This document shows, in pieces, positions 15,773 to 25,858 of a stretch of DNA of 64,000 bases (position 1 is its first letter; each line of letters starts with the position of its first letter). The notes beneath the pieces are model-generated. The model was not told where the DNA came from. It was given only the letters and a program-made list of their open reading frames with translations, and ran no database searches. The DNA comes from Pedobacter sp. B4-66 (GTDB lineage Bacteria; Bacteroidota; Bacteroidia; Sphingobacteriales; Sphingobacteriaceae): positions 1 to 64,000 of the forward strand of contig NZ_JAFVME010000008.1 in assembly GCF_018492665.1 (NCBI RefSeq), read 5' to 3'. A program made the translations under genes and the position numbers.

Positions 15773-18700
15773 ATGTTTAAAACGATACAACTAATCGTCC
15801 TGGCCACGCTTTGCTCGATTTTGAGCCTCAAAGCTCAAGAGCCTACAAATAACAAATCACCAAAAAAGCAGTTCATAAAAGGAAAAATCATATTCGCAGC
15901 AAGTGGCGAAACACTTGCTGGAGCCATAATAAAAAACATTGCTACAAGCCAAAACGTAACCAGCGATAGTAATGGAGAATTCACCTTAACGCTTCCAAAC
16001 GGCAGATATGATTTATCAATTAACTTCCTTGGCTACAAAACCCAAAACATCGGCATCCAAATTCCCTTACAAAAACCATTGATTATAGCGCTCGAAACCA
16101 ATGAGCAAAGCCTCAAAGAAGTAGAAATAGTAAGTACTGGTTATCAGAACATCCCAAAAGAACGAGCCACAGGGAGCTTTGAACAAGTAAACCAGAAATT
16201 ATTGAACAGACGGATTTCTTCCAACATTTTGGATAAACTAGAAACCGTGGCAAGCGGATTTTATAAAAGTCAGGTCGAACTGAGTTCAGAAACCTATTCA
16301 ATTCGGGGAAGAAGCACCATTTTTGCTGATGCCACCCCCCTAATCGTACTGAACAACTTTCCATACGAAGGAAATATTGATCAGATTAATCCGAACGACA
16401 TAGAAAGTATCACCATTCTAAAAGATGCCGCTGCGGCATCTATATGGGGTGCCAGAGCTGGAAATGGAGTAATTGTTATTACAACTAAAAAGGAAACAGA
16501 CGGACAGCCTAAAGTCCAGATATCTTCAAGCTTAACTCGTGTTGGAAAGCCCAAGCTTGATAAATTCCCTGTCATTTCAAGCAGTGAATTTATTGACCTA
16601 GAAAAAAAGCTTTTTGATTTAGGCTTTTATCAAAGCTATGAAGATCTAAATAATGCAGGCTTCCTCTTCCCTCCCTTTACACCGGTAGTAGAACTGTTAA
16701 GAGCAAAACGGGATAAAACAATTTCAGAATCTGAAGCGGATAAGCAACTAGAAGCACTAAAGGGCAACAATGTCATGAATGACCTGAGCCAATATTTTTA
16801 TCAGAATTCTGTTGATCAACGGCACTCAGTAGGCTTAAGTGGAAACACAAAATTTATCAATTATTATCTTTCCTCTGGTTATGATCATACTACACCATCT
16901 CTTGTAGGTCAAAACAAAAACAGGATTACCATCCGGTCCCAAAACACCTTTAACGTTAATAACAAACTGCAGATAGAGGCATCAATAAATTATGTTCAGG
17001 CAACAAGCAAAACAGGCAGAAATGCAGGATACAATATGGCCAGCACCAATAGTCACCGCCTTTATCCTTATGCTGAATTAGCCGACGACAATGGAAATGC
17101 TTTACCTATAAATTGGGATTATACGAAGGCATTTACTCAATCTGCTCAAAATAAAGGATTGATTAACTGGGAAGACAAACCTCTGGAGGAGATAAACCGA
17201 AGAAAGCTAACTCAGACTAATCGTGAATTGGTGCTCAATACGGGAATAAATTATCAGCTATTCCCCTACCTGGCACTTTCCTTAAAGTACCAGCATTTAA
17301 AGGCAACATCTATTGCTCATGATCTCAGAAATGCCGATTCATATTATACGAGAAATCTGGTTAACAACTTTACCCAGGTAAGTGATGAGGGCTTAACAAG
17401 ACCAATCCCTCTGGGCAATATCCTGGATAAGGATGTTACTGAAACTGGTTCCCATCAGGGAAGAGCTCAAGTCAGTTTCAACAAAAACTGGATGAACAAA
17501 CATACCCTGACAGCTATTGCAGGATGGGAAATTCGCAATTTGGAAACAAATGGATTTGGCACAAACTATTATGGATATGACGCTAACGGAAGTATCGTAT
17601 CAGCTAATTTAGATTTCTCAAACAGGTGGCAACAATATTATTTTGGCAGACGCTCCAATAAGAAAACCATTCCAAACTCAGCATTTATTTCCGGGTTAAA
17701 AGATCGATACATATCGAACTACGCAAACCTATCTTACCAATATAACAATCTATATACAGTCTCTGCCAGTGCCCGCACAGACGCATCCAATTTATTTGGT
17801 GTAAAAACCAACCAGCAGGAAGTTCCGTTATGGTCTGCAGGACTGGCTTGGCAACTCTCCGGAGAATCATTTTACAAAATTTCATGGTTGCCATATTTGA
17901 ATTTAAGAGCTACTTACGGCTCTCAGGGCAATGTTTCTAAACAAGCCTCTGCTTACACGACCGGAATGTACATCGGCTATTCCGACCACACAGGATTACC
18001 ATTTATGCAAATTCAAACCCCGCCCAACAGCACATTAAAATGGGAAACGGTAAAACAGCTAAATATCGGCCTGGATTTTAACCTGATCAAAAACTCTGTT
18101 ACAGGAAGTATTGAATATTATAGAAAAAAGGGAGATGATCTGCTTGGAAGTGCCCCTATTGACCCTACAACCGGAGTTGCAATAAATGATGGGCCTTCCA
18201 CTTACTTTGGCAATCTGGCAAGCATAAAAGGACATGGTCTAGATGTAAAACTAGCTGCCAATATCCTTAACCGTAGCTTTAAATGGAGAACTGATGCACT
18301 TTATAGCTATACAAAAACAACCGTTACCAAATACACTCAAACAAATTCTCTATATGGCAAAGCATACCTATCAGGATTCCTGGTGAACCCTGTATTAGGA
18401 AGATCTGTATACTCAATTTACGCATACCCCTGGGCTGGATTAGACCCCTTGACTGGCGACCCCAGAGGATATATTAATGGTGTACCAAGCAACGACTACA
18501 ATACCATCAGAAACGAGACTTTACTTGACAATATGAAGCATTACGCTGCACAACCTACCTCATTCGGGTCACTGAGAAATACTTTTAGCTTCGGAATGTT
18601 GGAACTGTCTATCAATATCAGCTACCAGTTGGGGTATTACTTCAGGAATAATTCTGTTAATTATACCCTACTGGCCAACACATGGACCGGGCATGGTGAT

Positions 18701-19033
18701 TATTCAAAACGATGGCAAAAGCCGGGAGATGAATTGAAGACGAATGTCCCATCTTTTGCTTATCCTTTCAACGATCAGCGGGATACCTTCTATGCGTACT
18801 CTGAGGCCTTAATTGAAAAGGCCGACAATATTCGTTTGCAGGACATTACCCTAGGCTACACCTTAGAAAAGCAAAAGATCAAAGGTCTCCCCTTTTCAAA
18901 GTTGACCTGTTCCGCTTACATCACCAACCTTGGAACCATATGGACAGCAAATAAATTAAATATCGACCCGAACTACGTTTACAGTCCACAATTAGCAAAA
19001 AGTATCTCATTTGGTTTAACAGCCACATTTTAA
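15773..19033 (+). CDS. SusC/RagA-type TonB-linked outer-membrane transporter
   Basis: The 1086-residue protein has an N-terminal signal peptide ending near LSLKAQ. A carboxypeptidase-regulatory-like domain follows (about 35-110, KGKIIFAASGETLAGAIIKN), then a plug domain with SIRGRSTIFADATPLIVLNN and NPNDIESITILKDAAAASIW, the SusC/RagA signature region. A 22-strand-type beta barrel ends in SFGLTATF with a terminal aromatic residue. SusC proteins import nutrients bound by their SusD lid, powered by TonB. No STN domain is present, so FecR signalling is not expected. The gene starts an operon with SusD (15-bp gap) and a TlpA-like gene. In Sphingobacteriaceae such SusC/D/thioredoxin sets often lack glycoside hydrolases, so a peptide or other ligand is possible. 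Confidence 0.95.
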   Translation: MFKTIQLIVLATLCSILSLKAQEPTNNKSPKKQFIKGKIIFAASGETLAGAIIKNIATSQNVTSDSNGEFTLTLPNGRYDLSINFLGYKTQNIGIQIPLQKPLIIALETNEQSLKEVEIVSTGYQNIPKERATGSFEQVNQKLLNRRISSNILDKLETVASGFYKSQVELSSETYSIRGRSTIFADATPLIVLNNFPYEGNIDQINPNDIESITILKDAAAASIWGARAGNGVIVITTKKETDGQPKVQISSSLTRVGKPKLDKFPVISSSEFIDLEKKLFDLGFYQSYEDLNNAGFLFPPFTPVVELLRAKRDKTISESEADKQLEALKGNNVMNDLSQYFYQNSVDQRHSVGLSGNTKFINYYLSSGYDHTTPSLVGQNKNRITIRSQNTFNVNNKLQIEASINYVQATSKTGRNAGYNMASTNSHRLYPYAELADDNGNALPINWDYTKAFTQSAQNKGLINWEDKPLEEINRRKLTQTNRELVLNTGINYQLFPYLALSLKYQHLKATSIAHDLRNADSYYTRNLVNNFTQVSDEGLTRPIPLGNILDKDVTETGSHQGRAQVSFNKNWMNKHTLTAIAGWEIRNLETNGFGTNYYGYDANGSIVSANLDFSNRWQQYYFGRRSNKKTIPNSAFISGLKDRYISNYANLSYQYNNLYTVSASARTDASNLFGVKTNQQEVPLWSAGLAWQLSGESFYKISWLPYLNLRATYGSQGNVSKQASAYTTGMYIGYSDHTGLPFMQIQTPPNSTLKWETVKQLNIGLDFNLIKNSVTGSIEYYRKKGDDLLGSAPIDPTTGVAINDGPSTYFGNLASIKGHGLDVKLAANILNRSFKWRTDALYSYTKTTVTKYTQTNSLYGKAYLSGFLVNPVLGRSVYSIYAYPWAGLDPLTGDPRGYINGVPSNDYNTIRNETLLDNMKHYAAQPTSFGSLRNTFSFGMLELSINISYQLGYYFRNNSVNYTLLANTWTGHGDYSKRWQKPGDELKTNVPSFAYPFNDQRDTFYAYSEALIEKADNIRLQDITLGYTLEKQKIKGLPFSKLTCSAYITNLGTIWTANKLNIDPNYVYSPQLAKSISFGLTATF

Positions 19034-19048
19034 CTAACTATTTGAAAC

Positions 19049-20425
19049 ATGAACACATATAAAAAAATACTACTTGCAATCTGTATCCTATCCATAGTTT
19101 GTAGTTGCAAAAAGCAATTCCTTAATGCCAAACCAGATAATTCACTTGTCGTGCCAGGCACTCTTCCCGAGTTACAGGCATTATTGGATAATGACTTAAT
19201 TATAAGTGGAGGATACAGTGCCGGCTCAGATCCTCATATCGGTGCTTTGAGTACAGATGATTATTACATTACAGATGCTGATTATTTAAATACAGACGAC
19301 TACCATCGTGCAGCATATACATGGGCAAAAAAGATTCCATTTCAACCGGGGACAAAAAATTGGATTGGCCCGTATCGTGTGATTTTTTATGCGAACATCG
19401 TTCTGGATGCTTTAAATAAACTTCCCAAAGACAAAACAGATCAGCTATCCTATAATAACATAAAAGGCAGTGCCTTATTCTATCGCGCTTTCCAGTTTTA
19501 TAATCTAGCGCAGGTATTTGCTCCGCAATACAAAAGCAATACTGCTTCCTCAGAACCAGGTATCCCATTACGTTTAACCGCTGATATATCTGAATTAACA
19601 ACCAGATCAACTGTGAAAGAAACATATGAGCGAATTATTGCCGACCTAAACGAAGCAATAGCATTACTACCAAACAACCCCTTAGTACAAACCAGACCAT
19701 GTAAGACTGCTGCATTTGCATTACTTGCCCGCACTTACCTTACCATGCAGAATTATAGCATGGCGTTACAGTTCGCCTCCTCTAGTCTGGAATTAAACAA
19801 TCAGCTTATGGATTATAATCAAATCAATCCTGAAGCATCCGAAACCTTTACTTTATTCAATAAAGAGGTGCTTTTTCACTCAGGTATAAGTTACGACTAT
19901 CCTAGTTTAATACCTGAGTATGCGAAAATTGATAACGATCTGTATAATTCATACGAGGCAAACGACCTTAGAAAGACCAGATTTTTTTCTCTTCAAGAAT
20001 CCTATGTCATTTTTAAAGGAAGTTATCGTGGTACAATAATCCCATTTACCGGATTGGCAAATGATGAAGTTTATTTAATGCAGGCAGAATGTTATGCGAG
20101 ATTGGGTGACCCTGTTAAAGCTTTAAGAAGTCTAAATGAACTGATGATAAATCGCTTTGATAAAACTTCTTTTAAACCATTTGTTGCAACTGATTCCGAT
20201 GAGGCATTAGCCATTATTCTAGCTGAAAGAAGAAAAGAGTTGGTGATGCGGAACATGAGATGGACAGATCTGAGAAGGTTAAACCTTGATCCACGCTTCG
20301 CAATAACACTGACTCGAAAAGCTAATGGCCAAACCTATACACTTCCACCAAATGATCCAAGATACACACTCCCCATTCCTGAAGAAATTATTGGTTTAAC
20401 AGGAATCATCCAAAATCAACGCTAA
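19049..20425 (+). CDS. RagB/SusD family nutrient-binding lipoprotein
   Basis: The 458-residue protein begins with a lipoprotein signal whose lipobox is IVCSCKK (Cys near residue 20). It contains the SusD alpha-helical TPR scaffold. Recognisable family blocks are YNNIKGSALFYRAFQFYNLA, TRPCKTAAFALLARTYLTMQ, the NDEVYLMQAECYARLGD block and the C-terminal ERRKELVMRNMRWTDLRRLN followed by YTLPPNDPRYTLPIP. SusD caps the SusC barrel on the cell surface and captures the ligand. It follows SusC by 15 bp, and its stop overlaps the start of the next gene by one base (TAATG). This makes one transcriptional unit. The ligand is unknown. Confidence 0.95.
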   Translation: MNTYKKILLAICILSIVCSCKKQFLNAKPDNSLVVPGTLPELQALLDNDLIISGGYSAGSDPHIGALSTDDYYITDADYLNTDDYHRAAYTWAKKIPFQPGTKNWIGPYRVIFYANIVLDALNKLPKDKTDQLSYNNIKGSALFYRAFQFYNLAQVFAPQYKSNTASSEPGIPLRLTADISELTTRSTVKETYERIIADLNEAIALLPNNPLVQTRPCKTAAFALLARTYLTMQNYSMALQFASSSLELNNQLMDYNQINPEASETFTLFNKEVLFHSGISYDYPSLIPEYAKIDNDLYNSYEANDLRKTRFFSLQESYVIFKGSYRGTIIPFTGLANDEVYLMQAECYARLGDPVKALRSLNELMINRFDKTSFKPFVATDSDEALAIILAERRKELVMRNMRWTDLRRLNLDPRFAITLTRKANGQTYTLPPNDPRYTLPIPEEIIGLTGIIQNQR

Positions 20426-21726
20426 TGAAAACACTTAAATTCATCATACTCATAGTTATAGCTTTTTCATCCCTTTCTACCTTGAGTCAGCAGCAAAGAC
20501 GATTGAAATTAAAGGTTGGTGACGTTGTTCCTGATATAGACTTCAATATGGTATTAGATAGTTCTTACAGAAACTTGAAACTCTCTGATTTCAGAGGAAA
20601 AATAGTAATCCTTGATTACTGGAACAAGTGGTGTGGTTCTTGCCTGGAGGCCTTTCCTAAACTCCAGATATTACAGAAAAAATATAAAGATCAAGTTGTA
20701 ATAATACCGGTATCATTTCTACACAAACAGCAGGTTGTAAAGGATTTTTTATCGAATAGAAAAAAAATAGGTATGGAAATAAAGCTCCCTTTTGTAGTGT
20801 TCGAAAACACTCAGAATAAGCTGTTTGAATTATTGCCAACGGTAGGATATCCTCACTGCATTTGGATAAACAAGGCGGGGAAGGTTCTTAGCATGTCCTC
20901 AACGGAATATATAAATGATGACAACATACAAAGATCACTCAAGGGAGAAAAGCTGGAAATGCCGGAGAGAGATTTTCAAATGGATTTCAACAATTCAAAG
21001 CCCCTGCTAACTGGTGGTAACGGGGGCACTGATACCGCATTCGTCTATCGGTCGTTGCTCACCAAATTCAACAACAGGATTAATTACACGATCAATAAGG
21101 AGTTCGACAGTAATAGAAAAAGAGTGTATGCCCTTAACCAAACCGCTCTTGAATTAATTAAATACAGCCTCTATAAGGGAGTTGCAAAGGATCCCTTTAA
21201 CCAACACATTGTGTTTGATCAAATAAATACTAGTGATTATATGTTTAATGGGGACAAAGACGAAAGGTATAAATGGGAGCAACAAAATCAACACTGTTAT
21301 GAACTGATACTGCCTCCAGAGTTTACAAATGATGAGGTGTTTAATATTATGCATGAAGACCTCGATCGCTTTTTTAAAATCAAGAGCTTTTGCGAAATGC
21401 GTTCAGTAAATTGTTTGGTATTGCGAAGGATAGATTCAATAGATCATATTAAATCAAAAACAGGAAATTTTGATTTGAGCTATTCCGCCAGTAAGACGAA
21501 TATATCAATGAAGGGGATAACTATACCAACCCTTATCAGCTTTATAACCATGGAGAACTCCCCCATTATAATAGATGACACTAAATACACCAACTTAATT
21601 GACATTAAAATAAACATTTCTAAACCATTTGACCTTGAAGTTCTAAATGTTCAACTAATTAAAAGCGGGTTTAAGCTATTTAATGAGAAAAGACAAATTA
21701 ATATGATAGTAATCACAAACAAGTAA
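20425..21726 (+). CDS. TlpA-like thioredoxin protein with DUF3738-like C-terminus
   Basis: This is a 433-residue exported protein with a signal peptide (about 1-21). Residues 28-170 form a TlpA/AhpC-TSA thioredoxin domain with the redox motif WNKWCGSCLEAF (Cys70 and Cys73). The C-terminal 190 residues, from the VYRSLLTKFNN region through GMKGITIPTL-like strands to LIKSGFKLFNEKRQI, resemble the DUF3738 module often attached to such proteins. It presumably reduces disulfides in the periplasm, perhaps on the substrate or the SusC/D pair. It is the third gene of the SusC/SusD operon and is followed by a bidirectional terminator. The thioredoxin part is secure; the DUF3738 call is tentative. Confidence 0.85.
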   Translation: MKTLKFIILIVIAFSSLSTLSQQQRRLKLKVGDVVPDIDFNMVLDSSYRNLKLSDFRGKIVILDYWNKWCGSCLEAFPKLQILQKKYKDQVVIIPVSFLHKQQVVKDFLSNRKKIGMEIKLPFVVFENTQNKLFELLPTVGYPHCIWINKAGKVLSMSSTEYINDDNIQRSLKGEKLEMPERDFQMDFNNSKPLLTGGNGGTDTAFVYRSLLTKFNNRINYTINKEFDSNRKRVYALNQTALELIKYSLYKGVAKDPFNQHIVFDQINTSDYMFNGDKDERYKWEQQNQHCYELILPPEFTNDEVFNIMHEDLDRFFKIKSFCEMRSVNCLVLRRIDSIDHIKSKTGNFDLSYSASKTNISMKGITIPTLISFITMENSPIIIDDTKYTNLIDIKINISKPFDLEVLNVQLIKSGFKLFNEKRQINMIVITNK

Positions 21727-21732
21727 AAAATA

Positions 21733-21753
21733 AGGGGAGCTGTATACTCCCCT
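21733..21753. terminator. bidirectional terminator
   Basis: Seven-bp arms AGGGGAG (21733-21739) and CTCCCCT (21747-21753) are followed by CATTTTTG on the plus strand and preceded by an A-run. It separates convergent genes. Confidence 0.75.
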
Positions 21754-21761
21754 CATTTTTG

Positions 21762-22079
21762 TTATGGTTTCTTAGCCGGCGCCCCTAAATTGAAAGCAAT
21801 ATTAGGTTGTCTATACAGTCCAACAACGTGTGTTTGTGCTAGGGTAAATCCTCTGGCACAATAAGCTGCGCTTGCTCCTGAACACGGTTGTGAAATTGGA
21901 CTATCACTACTTAAATATTGAGTGGGATTGGTCTGGGTATCTCCAATCGGATTACTGTCAAACCAATACAGGTCAGCCAACTTTCCTTCATTCCCGATAT
22001 TTGTAAATGCACTGAATCCTACCGCCAAGCCAGCTACCAGAAGGCTCAAAGCGGTTTTTTTAATATCTATACTTTTCAT
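21762..22079 (-). CDS. small secreted protein, DUF6520-like
   Basis: This 105-residue protein has a clear signal peptide (KKTALSLLVAGLAVGFSAFT). The mature part carries two cysteines spaced like a disulfide pair (QPCSGASAAYC) followed by a hydrophobic tail. The size, signal and C-terminal cysteine block resemble the Bacteroidota DUF6520 family of unknown function. It lies 60 bp downstream of a possible 41-codon gene on the same strand. The family assignment is a guess from layout; a secreted peptide is well supported. Confidence 0.6.
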   Translation of the reverse strand: MKSIDIKKTALSLLVAGLAVGFSAFTNIGNEGKLADLYWFDSNPIGDTQTNPTQYLSSDSPISQPCSGASAAYCARGFTLAQTHVVGLYRQPNIAFNLGAPAKKP

Positions 22080-22139
22080 CTTATTAATTTTTAATTTAAC
22101 ATCATTTTTTTTTGCCCCTTAAGTGGGCAGCTCCATTAA

Positions 22140-22265
22140 TTAAACCGTGATGGTGCCACCCGTAAACAGTGCATATTTACGGTTGTGAAGCTTCCTCTTA
22201 ACACGGAAATGCATACCACTCAGATATCCCAACGCATGATTAGAGGTTTTTACTTTTGCTTCCAT
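22140..22265 (-). CDS. possible small basic peptide
   Basis: An ATG at 22265 opens 41 codons ending at TAA 22140-22142. The product is strongly basic with a central RVKRKLHNRK cluster and the C-terminus ALFTGGTITV. It is 60 bp upstream of the DUF6520-like gene on the same strand, so they may be cotranscribed. No family is recognised. The remaining gap to 22495 shows nothing else. Confidence 0.35.
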   Translation of the reverse strand: MEAKVKTSNHALGYLSGMHFRVKRKLHNRKYALFTGGTITV

Positions 22266-22494
22266 TTTTTTGATATTACAAAAGCAAATGAGTAGAAATA
22301 AAATTGAACTGATGGGTACAGTAAGATATGCCCCTAAAGCGATTAAAATGCAATAGGGGTATAGTTTTTCAATAAGAAAAAGGAATTTCGGGTCTAAACA
22401 AAACCCTCATGAGGCTTGTAAAAACAACGTTTATAAGATCAGAAAAAATTAAAGTGGGTACAAAACTCAATCATACCCATTTTTGAAAATAAAA

Positions 22495-23247
22495 CTAGTC
22501 ACAATTATAAACGACCTTATAATTAGTCATCATTGATATGCGTCCTTTGGAATCGTATTCATACTTAACGTCATCCCTGGGATACTCATCATCATACCGA
22601 TAAGTTTTCATGAGGTTCCGTGATGTTTTTCCAAAAAAGCCTGCCTGAATTAACATCCGCTCGTTTCGTAGCCCAATAACCATCATCAAAGGGGAGTTAT
22701 AGCCCATCAGTTCCTGAACAGGTTTATCATAGTAAGTAAAGGTAATTTTCGATCCATCGACTGTACCATTCTGCACATGGATTTTCACCAGATTGCCATT
22801 TTCATAAGTGAAAGTATTATTCGCAAGTCCCACCTGCTCACCATTATTGGTCACCGGAGACTTATAAACTACAAGGTAGCCTTCATTGTTGTACCGGAAC
22901 TCACTATTATCGGAAGCTTTAACAATCCGGCCTTGCTTATCGAGATTATAGATTGTTGTATTTTTTTCGCCATTGATATCGGTTGAACGTGCTTCAATAG
23001 TTGTTTTAGTGTATTTATAAATACACAGGTCTGATCCACCTCCGCTAACTGTGGCTACCCTACCTTCATTGTCGTAGGTGATATTAGTCCAGTCTGCTGG
23101 CTCGCCCAGATAATTAAACGACACCATTCCCTTGATATAATCACACTTATTTTCAGGAATGGCGCCCGATTTATCTTTTGAGCATGAAATAATGATCATA
23201 CAGCAGACCAAGGCAGTTAGTAGAGGTTTTAGACTCATAGAGCGCAT
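22495..23247 (-). CDS. lipoprotein with YD-repeat-like strands (DUF4595-like)
   Basis: The 250-residue protein has a lipoprotein signal with lipobox IIISCSKD. The mature region contains repeated short beta hairpins of the YD/RHS style: ITYDNEGRVATVSGG, YNLDKQGRIVKASD, FRYNNEGYLVVY, FTYENGNLVKI and YEYDSKGRISMMTN. Such lipoproteins, often grouped as DUF4595, are common in Bacteroidota and are probably surface-exposed, but their function is unknown. A second in-frame ATG occurs at 23238; the first gives a slightly longer signal. It stands alone on the minus strand, 54 bp upstream of the start-side neighbour's stop. Confidence 0.8.
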   Translation of the reverse strand: MRSMSLKPLLTALVCCMIIISCSKDKSGAIPENKCDYIKGMVSFNYLGEPADWTNITYDNEGRVATVSGGGSDLCIYKYTKTTIEARSTDINGEKNTTIYNLDKQGRIVKASDNSEFRYNNEGYLVVYKSPVTNNGEQVGLANNTFTYENGNLVKIHVQNGTVDGSKITFTYYDKPVQELMGYNSPLMMVIGLRNERMLIQAGFFGKTSRNLMKTYRYDDEYPRDDVKYEYDSKGRISMMTNYKVVYNCD

Positions 23248-23301
23248 CTTTTAAACAATTAATTATTCGATTTAAATATACATATAAGATCAAATTATTA
23301 T

Positions 23302-24417
23302 TTAAAGTTCGAAATCTCCTGCAAGTTTTTTTTGAATCCGGCCGATTCGCTGATAAAGCTTAATTGCAGCACTGCGATTCATCCTATCAAAATTTAGAAA
23401 AGAGTTTAACGAAGCATCTGTTGTTCCGATACTTTGATTGTGACTACAGAATACTTCTGCCGCAGCCCTTTTGGTTCTGTAGTCGTAAACCTTCTCTCCA
23501 TGATTATAATGAAACTCTAAAGCCATTTCATCAACGCTCAGGTTATGCTTCAGCTTTACAGCCTTTTCTGCACCTTCAATCAACCTTTGTTCATTCAAAT
23601 GCTCTTTTAAACGGGAAATATGCCTGGTCAAAAGCCCCATCAAACTCATCGCTTTCCAATTGTAAGCTACTTCCTGAACACACTGAATCTCCTCCAGCCA
23701 CAATCCCTTTTCGTATAACAGCCTATGCTGTTTTTTATAACTTTTAATCGAAATGGCCTGCTTTTCGAGCTCAATTTCAAGGAACTTACAAATCCCCATA
23801 TGGTTAAAATTATACTTGATCAGCAAGCGTCTTATTCGCAAATTCCAATCCTTATCCCTTTTATCATAGGCAAGATCCGAAAGTTGCGACACGAATTCTT
23901 GAATGTATTTCCGATCTGCACAACTCAATACCCCATGTTTACATTCACTAAAAAGATCTTGAAAAGCTTTCAGTACCTGGTGAATTAGTGGTTCTGACAC
24001 TTTTTTCTCCTTCAACAAAACTGCTATTGATCTCATATCCTGGATTAACTTATGCTCTAACTTGAAACGTTCAAACGCTGTTAAAGCATTGTTTTTATCC
24101 AGAAAGTTGCCATAATACTTCGTCATATAATCCATTAAAGAACCCACCATCAGCATAGCTGATCTTGCTATGGGGTTATGTACTCTTGCCCTTTCCCATA
24201 AGCGATCTGATAGTTCTGTAAGGTGTAAATAACTAACGTTTAAGAGTTCTCTAATTTGACACCTCTCCTGAGCCTGATTAAAATTGCAGAAAAAAACCTC
24301 TTTTAATCGCCCTATTTCTTCTTTTACTGACTCTAACACTTGCGCATTATTATATATAGGCCTATTTACAAGAAGAATGCCTACATATGAAGTCAGAATA
24401 TGTAGTTCATTCTTCAT
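23302..24417 (-). CDS. uncharacterised helical protein
   Basis: I do not recognise this 371-residue protein. It is predicted to be almost entirely alpha-helical, rich in Leu, Lys and Arg, with a leucine-rich N-terminal region and the conserved-looking segment HNLSVDEMALEFHYNHGEKV. It lacks a signal peptide or membrane helix. The frame extends upstream to a GTG at 24462, but ATG 24417 (MKNELHILTSYVG) is a more natural start. It lies 160 bp downstream of the PAS kinase on the same strand. It could be a cytoplasmic regulatory or scaffold protein; no function is offered. Confidence 0.75.
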   Translation of the reverse strand: MKNELHILTSYVGILLVNRPIYNNAQVLESVKEEIGRLKEVFFCNFNQAQERCQIRELLNVSYLHLTELSDRLWERARVHNPIARSAMLMVGSLMDYMTKYYGNFLDKNNALTAFERFKLEHKLIQDMRSIAVLLKEKKVSEPLIHQVLKAFQDLFSECKHGVLSCADRKYIQEFVSQLSDLAYDKRDKDWNLRIRRLLIKYNFNHMGICKFLEIELEKQAISIKSYKKQHRLLYEKGLWLEEIQCVQEVAYNWKAMSLMGLLTRHISRLKEHLNEQRLIEGAEKAVKLKHNLSVDEMALEFHYNHGEKVYDYRTKRAAAEVFCSHNQSIGTTDASLNSFLNFDRMNRSAAIKLYQRIGRIQKKLAGDFEL

Positions 24418-24624
24418 AATTGTTAATATAATGGAGGTGCCGCCCATAAAATAGCCGTGCACCGTTTTTTCGTTAAAAATGATGTTGTGATTTGTTTCGG
24501 TTCAGCACACTGGTTAAGCGGCTTCTGTTTCCTATAAATAGAACCGGGAAACACTGTGGCCGGTTGGGTCATGAGCCCCTAACCGCAGTTTCAATAACTA
24601 AGTTACTGAAAATCTTCTAGATAA

Positions 24625-25776
24625 TTACAGAAATATCGTAAAAGCACTCCCTTTATTGGGTGCGCTTTCTACATAAAGTCGTCCACCGATTGCATCTACC
24701 TGGGCTTTGGTAAGAAAAAGTCCGATTCCTATGCTATCATAGCCCGTATGAAATGTCTGATTGAGCTGAAAGAGTTGATTACCAAACCGATCGAGATCAA
24801 TGCCAATGCCATTATCCTTTACACTGAGGCTTTTGCAGCCATCAGTTTCCAGAGTACTAATACTGATCTCCGGTGATGTGGAAATACTGGTATATTTTAA
24901 AGCGTTGCTTATTAGATTATACAAGATACTTTCGAGATAAACAGGTGGGGCAGACAAATATGGAACATTAAAATTCATCGCAAATGTAGCCTGTTTCTCA
25001 TAAATCGTTGCGCTGAGCTGCAGAAGAACCTCCTTTGTCATTTGCTCGATATCACATTGCGTGAAATGCAATGCCGGATTTTGTTTGGAACTGGTCAGTG
25101 CCATTAACTTTTCGAGATCATCTGCTAACTTGGATGAACATTTTGAAAGCATTTGCAGTCCTTCAAGTTCGGATATTACATCAGTAACTTCATTGGCTGC
25201 AACTGATGGGTCGATTTTGGATAGCAGCGCCTGAGCAATCATCTGTAAATTCTTAAGCTGGCCCCGGAGATTATGAGTAAGTGAATAATTTAGCTCCTCC
25301 ATTTGTCTGATCTTCCCATCAAGTGTCTGTTTGGTCAGTTCTAGTTCACTGACTTTAACATCCAACATTTGTGAGAGTTTCTTCTTCTTGTCAATGTCAA
25401 TGATTTGAGAAATAAAAAACGGGGGTTGGTTATCTTCTTTCACAAGCGAAACGGTAAGTATCGCCCATATCACCTTACGCTCTTTTGTTACATAGCGTTT
25501 TTCCATGGTGTAAGTCTCTATCTCTCCATCCAACAACTGTTGCACATATTCGAGATCCTGAGACAGATCATCAGGATATGTGATTTCCTGGAAAGTCAAT
25601 CGTAACAGCTCTTCCCGCGTATAACCTGTGATTTGACAAACAGCATTGTTCAGATCAATCCAGCTCCCATCCAAGCCGATTAGTGCCACTCCGGTTCCTG
25701 AGTACTTAAATGCACTGAGAAAAATGTCCGAAGGGCAATTTTCAGAATCTTCAGTTTGCAAATCTTCTCTAATCAT
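24625..25776 (-). CDS. PAS domain histidine kinase
   Basis: This is a 383-residue soluble kinase. Residues 18-130 form a PAS domain (SGTGVALIGLDGSWIDLNNA, TGYTREELL, then the PAC-like KRYVTKERKVIWAILTVSLV). A short coiled coil leads to a HisKA-like helix with NYSLTHNLRGQL (phosphoacceptor His168). The HATPase domain shows the N-box YNLISNALKY (Asn291), G1 KDNGIGI and G2 SIGIGLFLTK. No membrane segment is present, so it senses a cytoplasmic signal. No response regulator gene is adjacent on this strand, so it is an orphan kinase. Class and activity are well supported; the signal is unknown. Confidence 0.9.
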   Translation of the reverse strand: MIREDLQTEDSENCPSDIFLSAFKYSGTGVALIGLDGSWIDLNNAVCQITGYTREELLRLTFQEITYPDDLSQDLEYVQQLLDGEIETYTMEKRYVTKERKVIWAILTVSLVKEDNQPPFFISQIIDIDKKKKLSQMLDVKVSELELTKQTLDGKIRQMEELNYSLTHNLRGQLKNLQMIAQALLSKIDPSVAANEVTDVISELEGLQMLSKCSSKLADDLEKLMALTSSKQNPALHFTQCDIEQMTKEVLLQLSATIYEKQATFAMNFNVPYLSAPPVYLESILYNLISNALKYTSISTSPEISISTLETDGCKSLSVKDNGIGIDLDRFGNQLFQLNQTFHTGYDSIGIGLFLTKAQVDAIGGRLYVESAPNKGSAFTIFL

Positions 25777-25858
25777 TCACAAATGATGTTTAAGTGAGTA
25801 GCAATCTTAAAGATATGAAATTCAGAATTAAAGCAACAATATTTTGTTACAGATCAAA

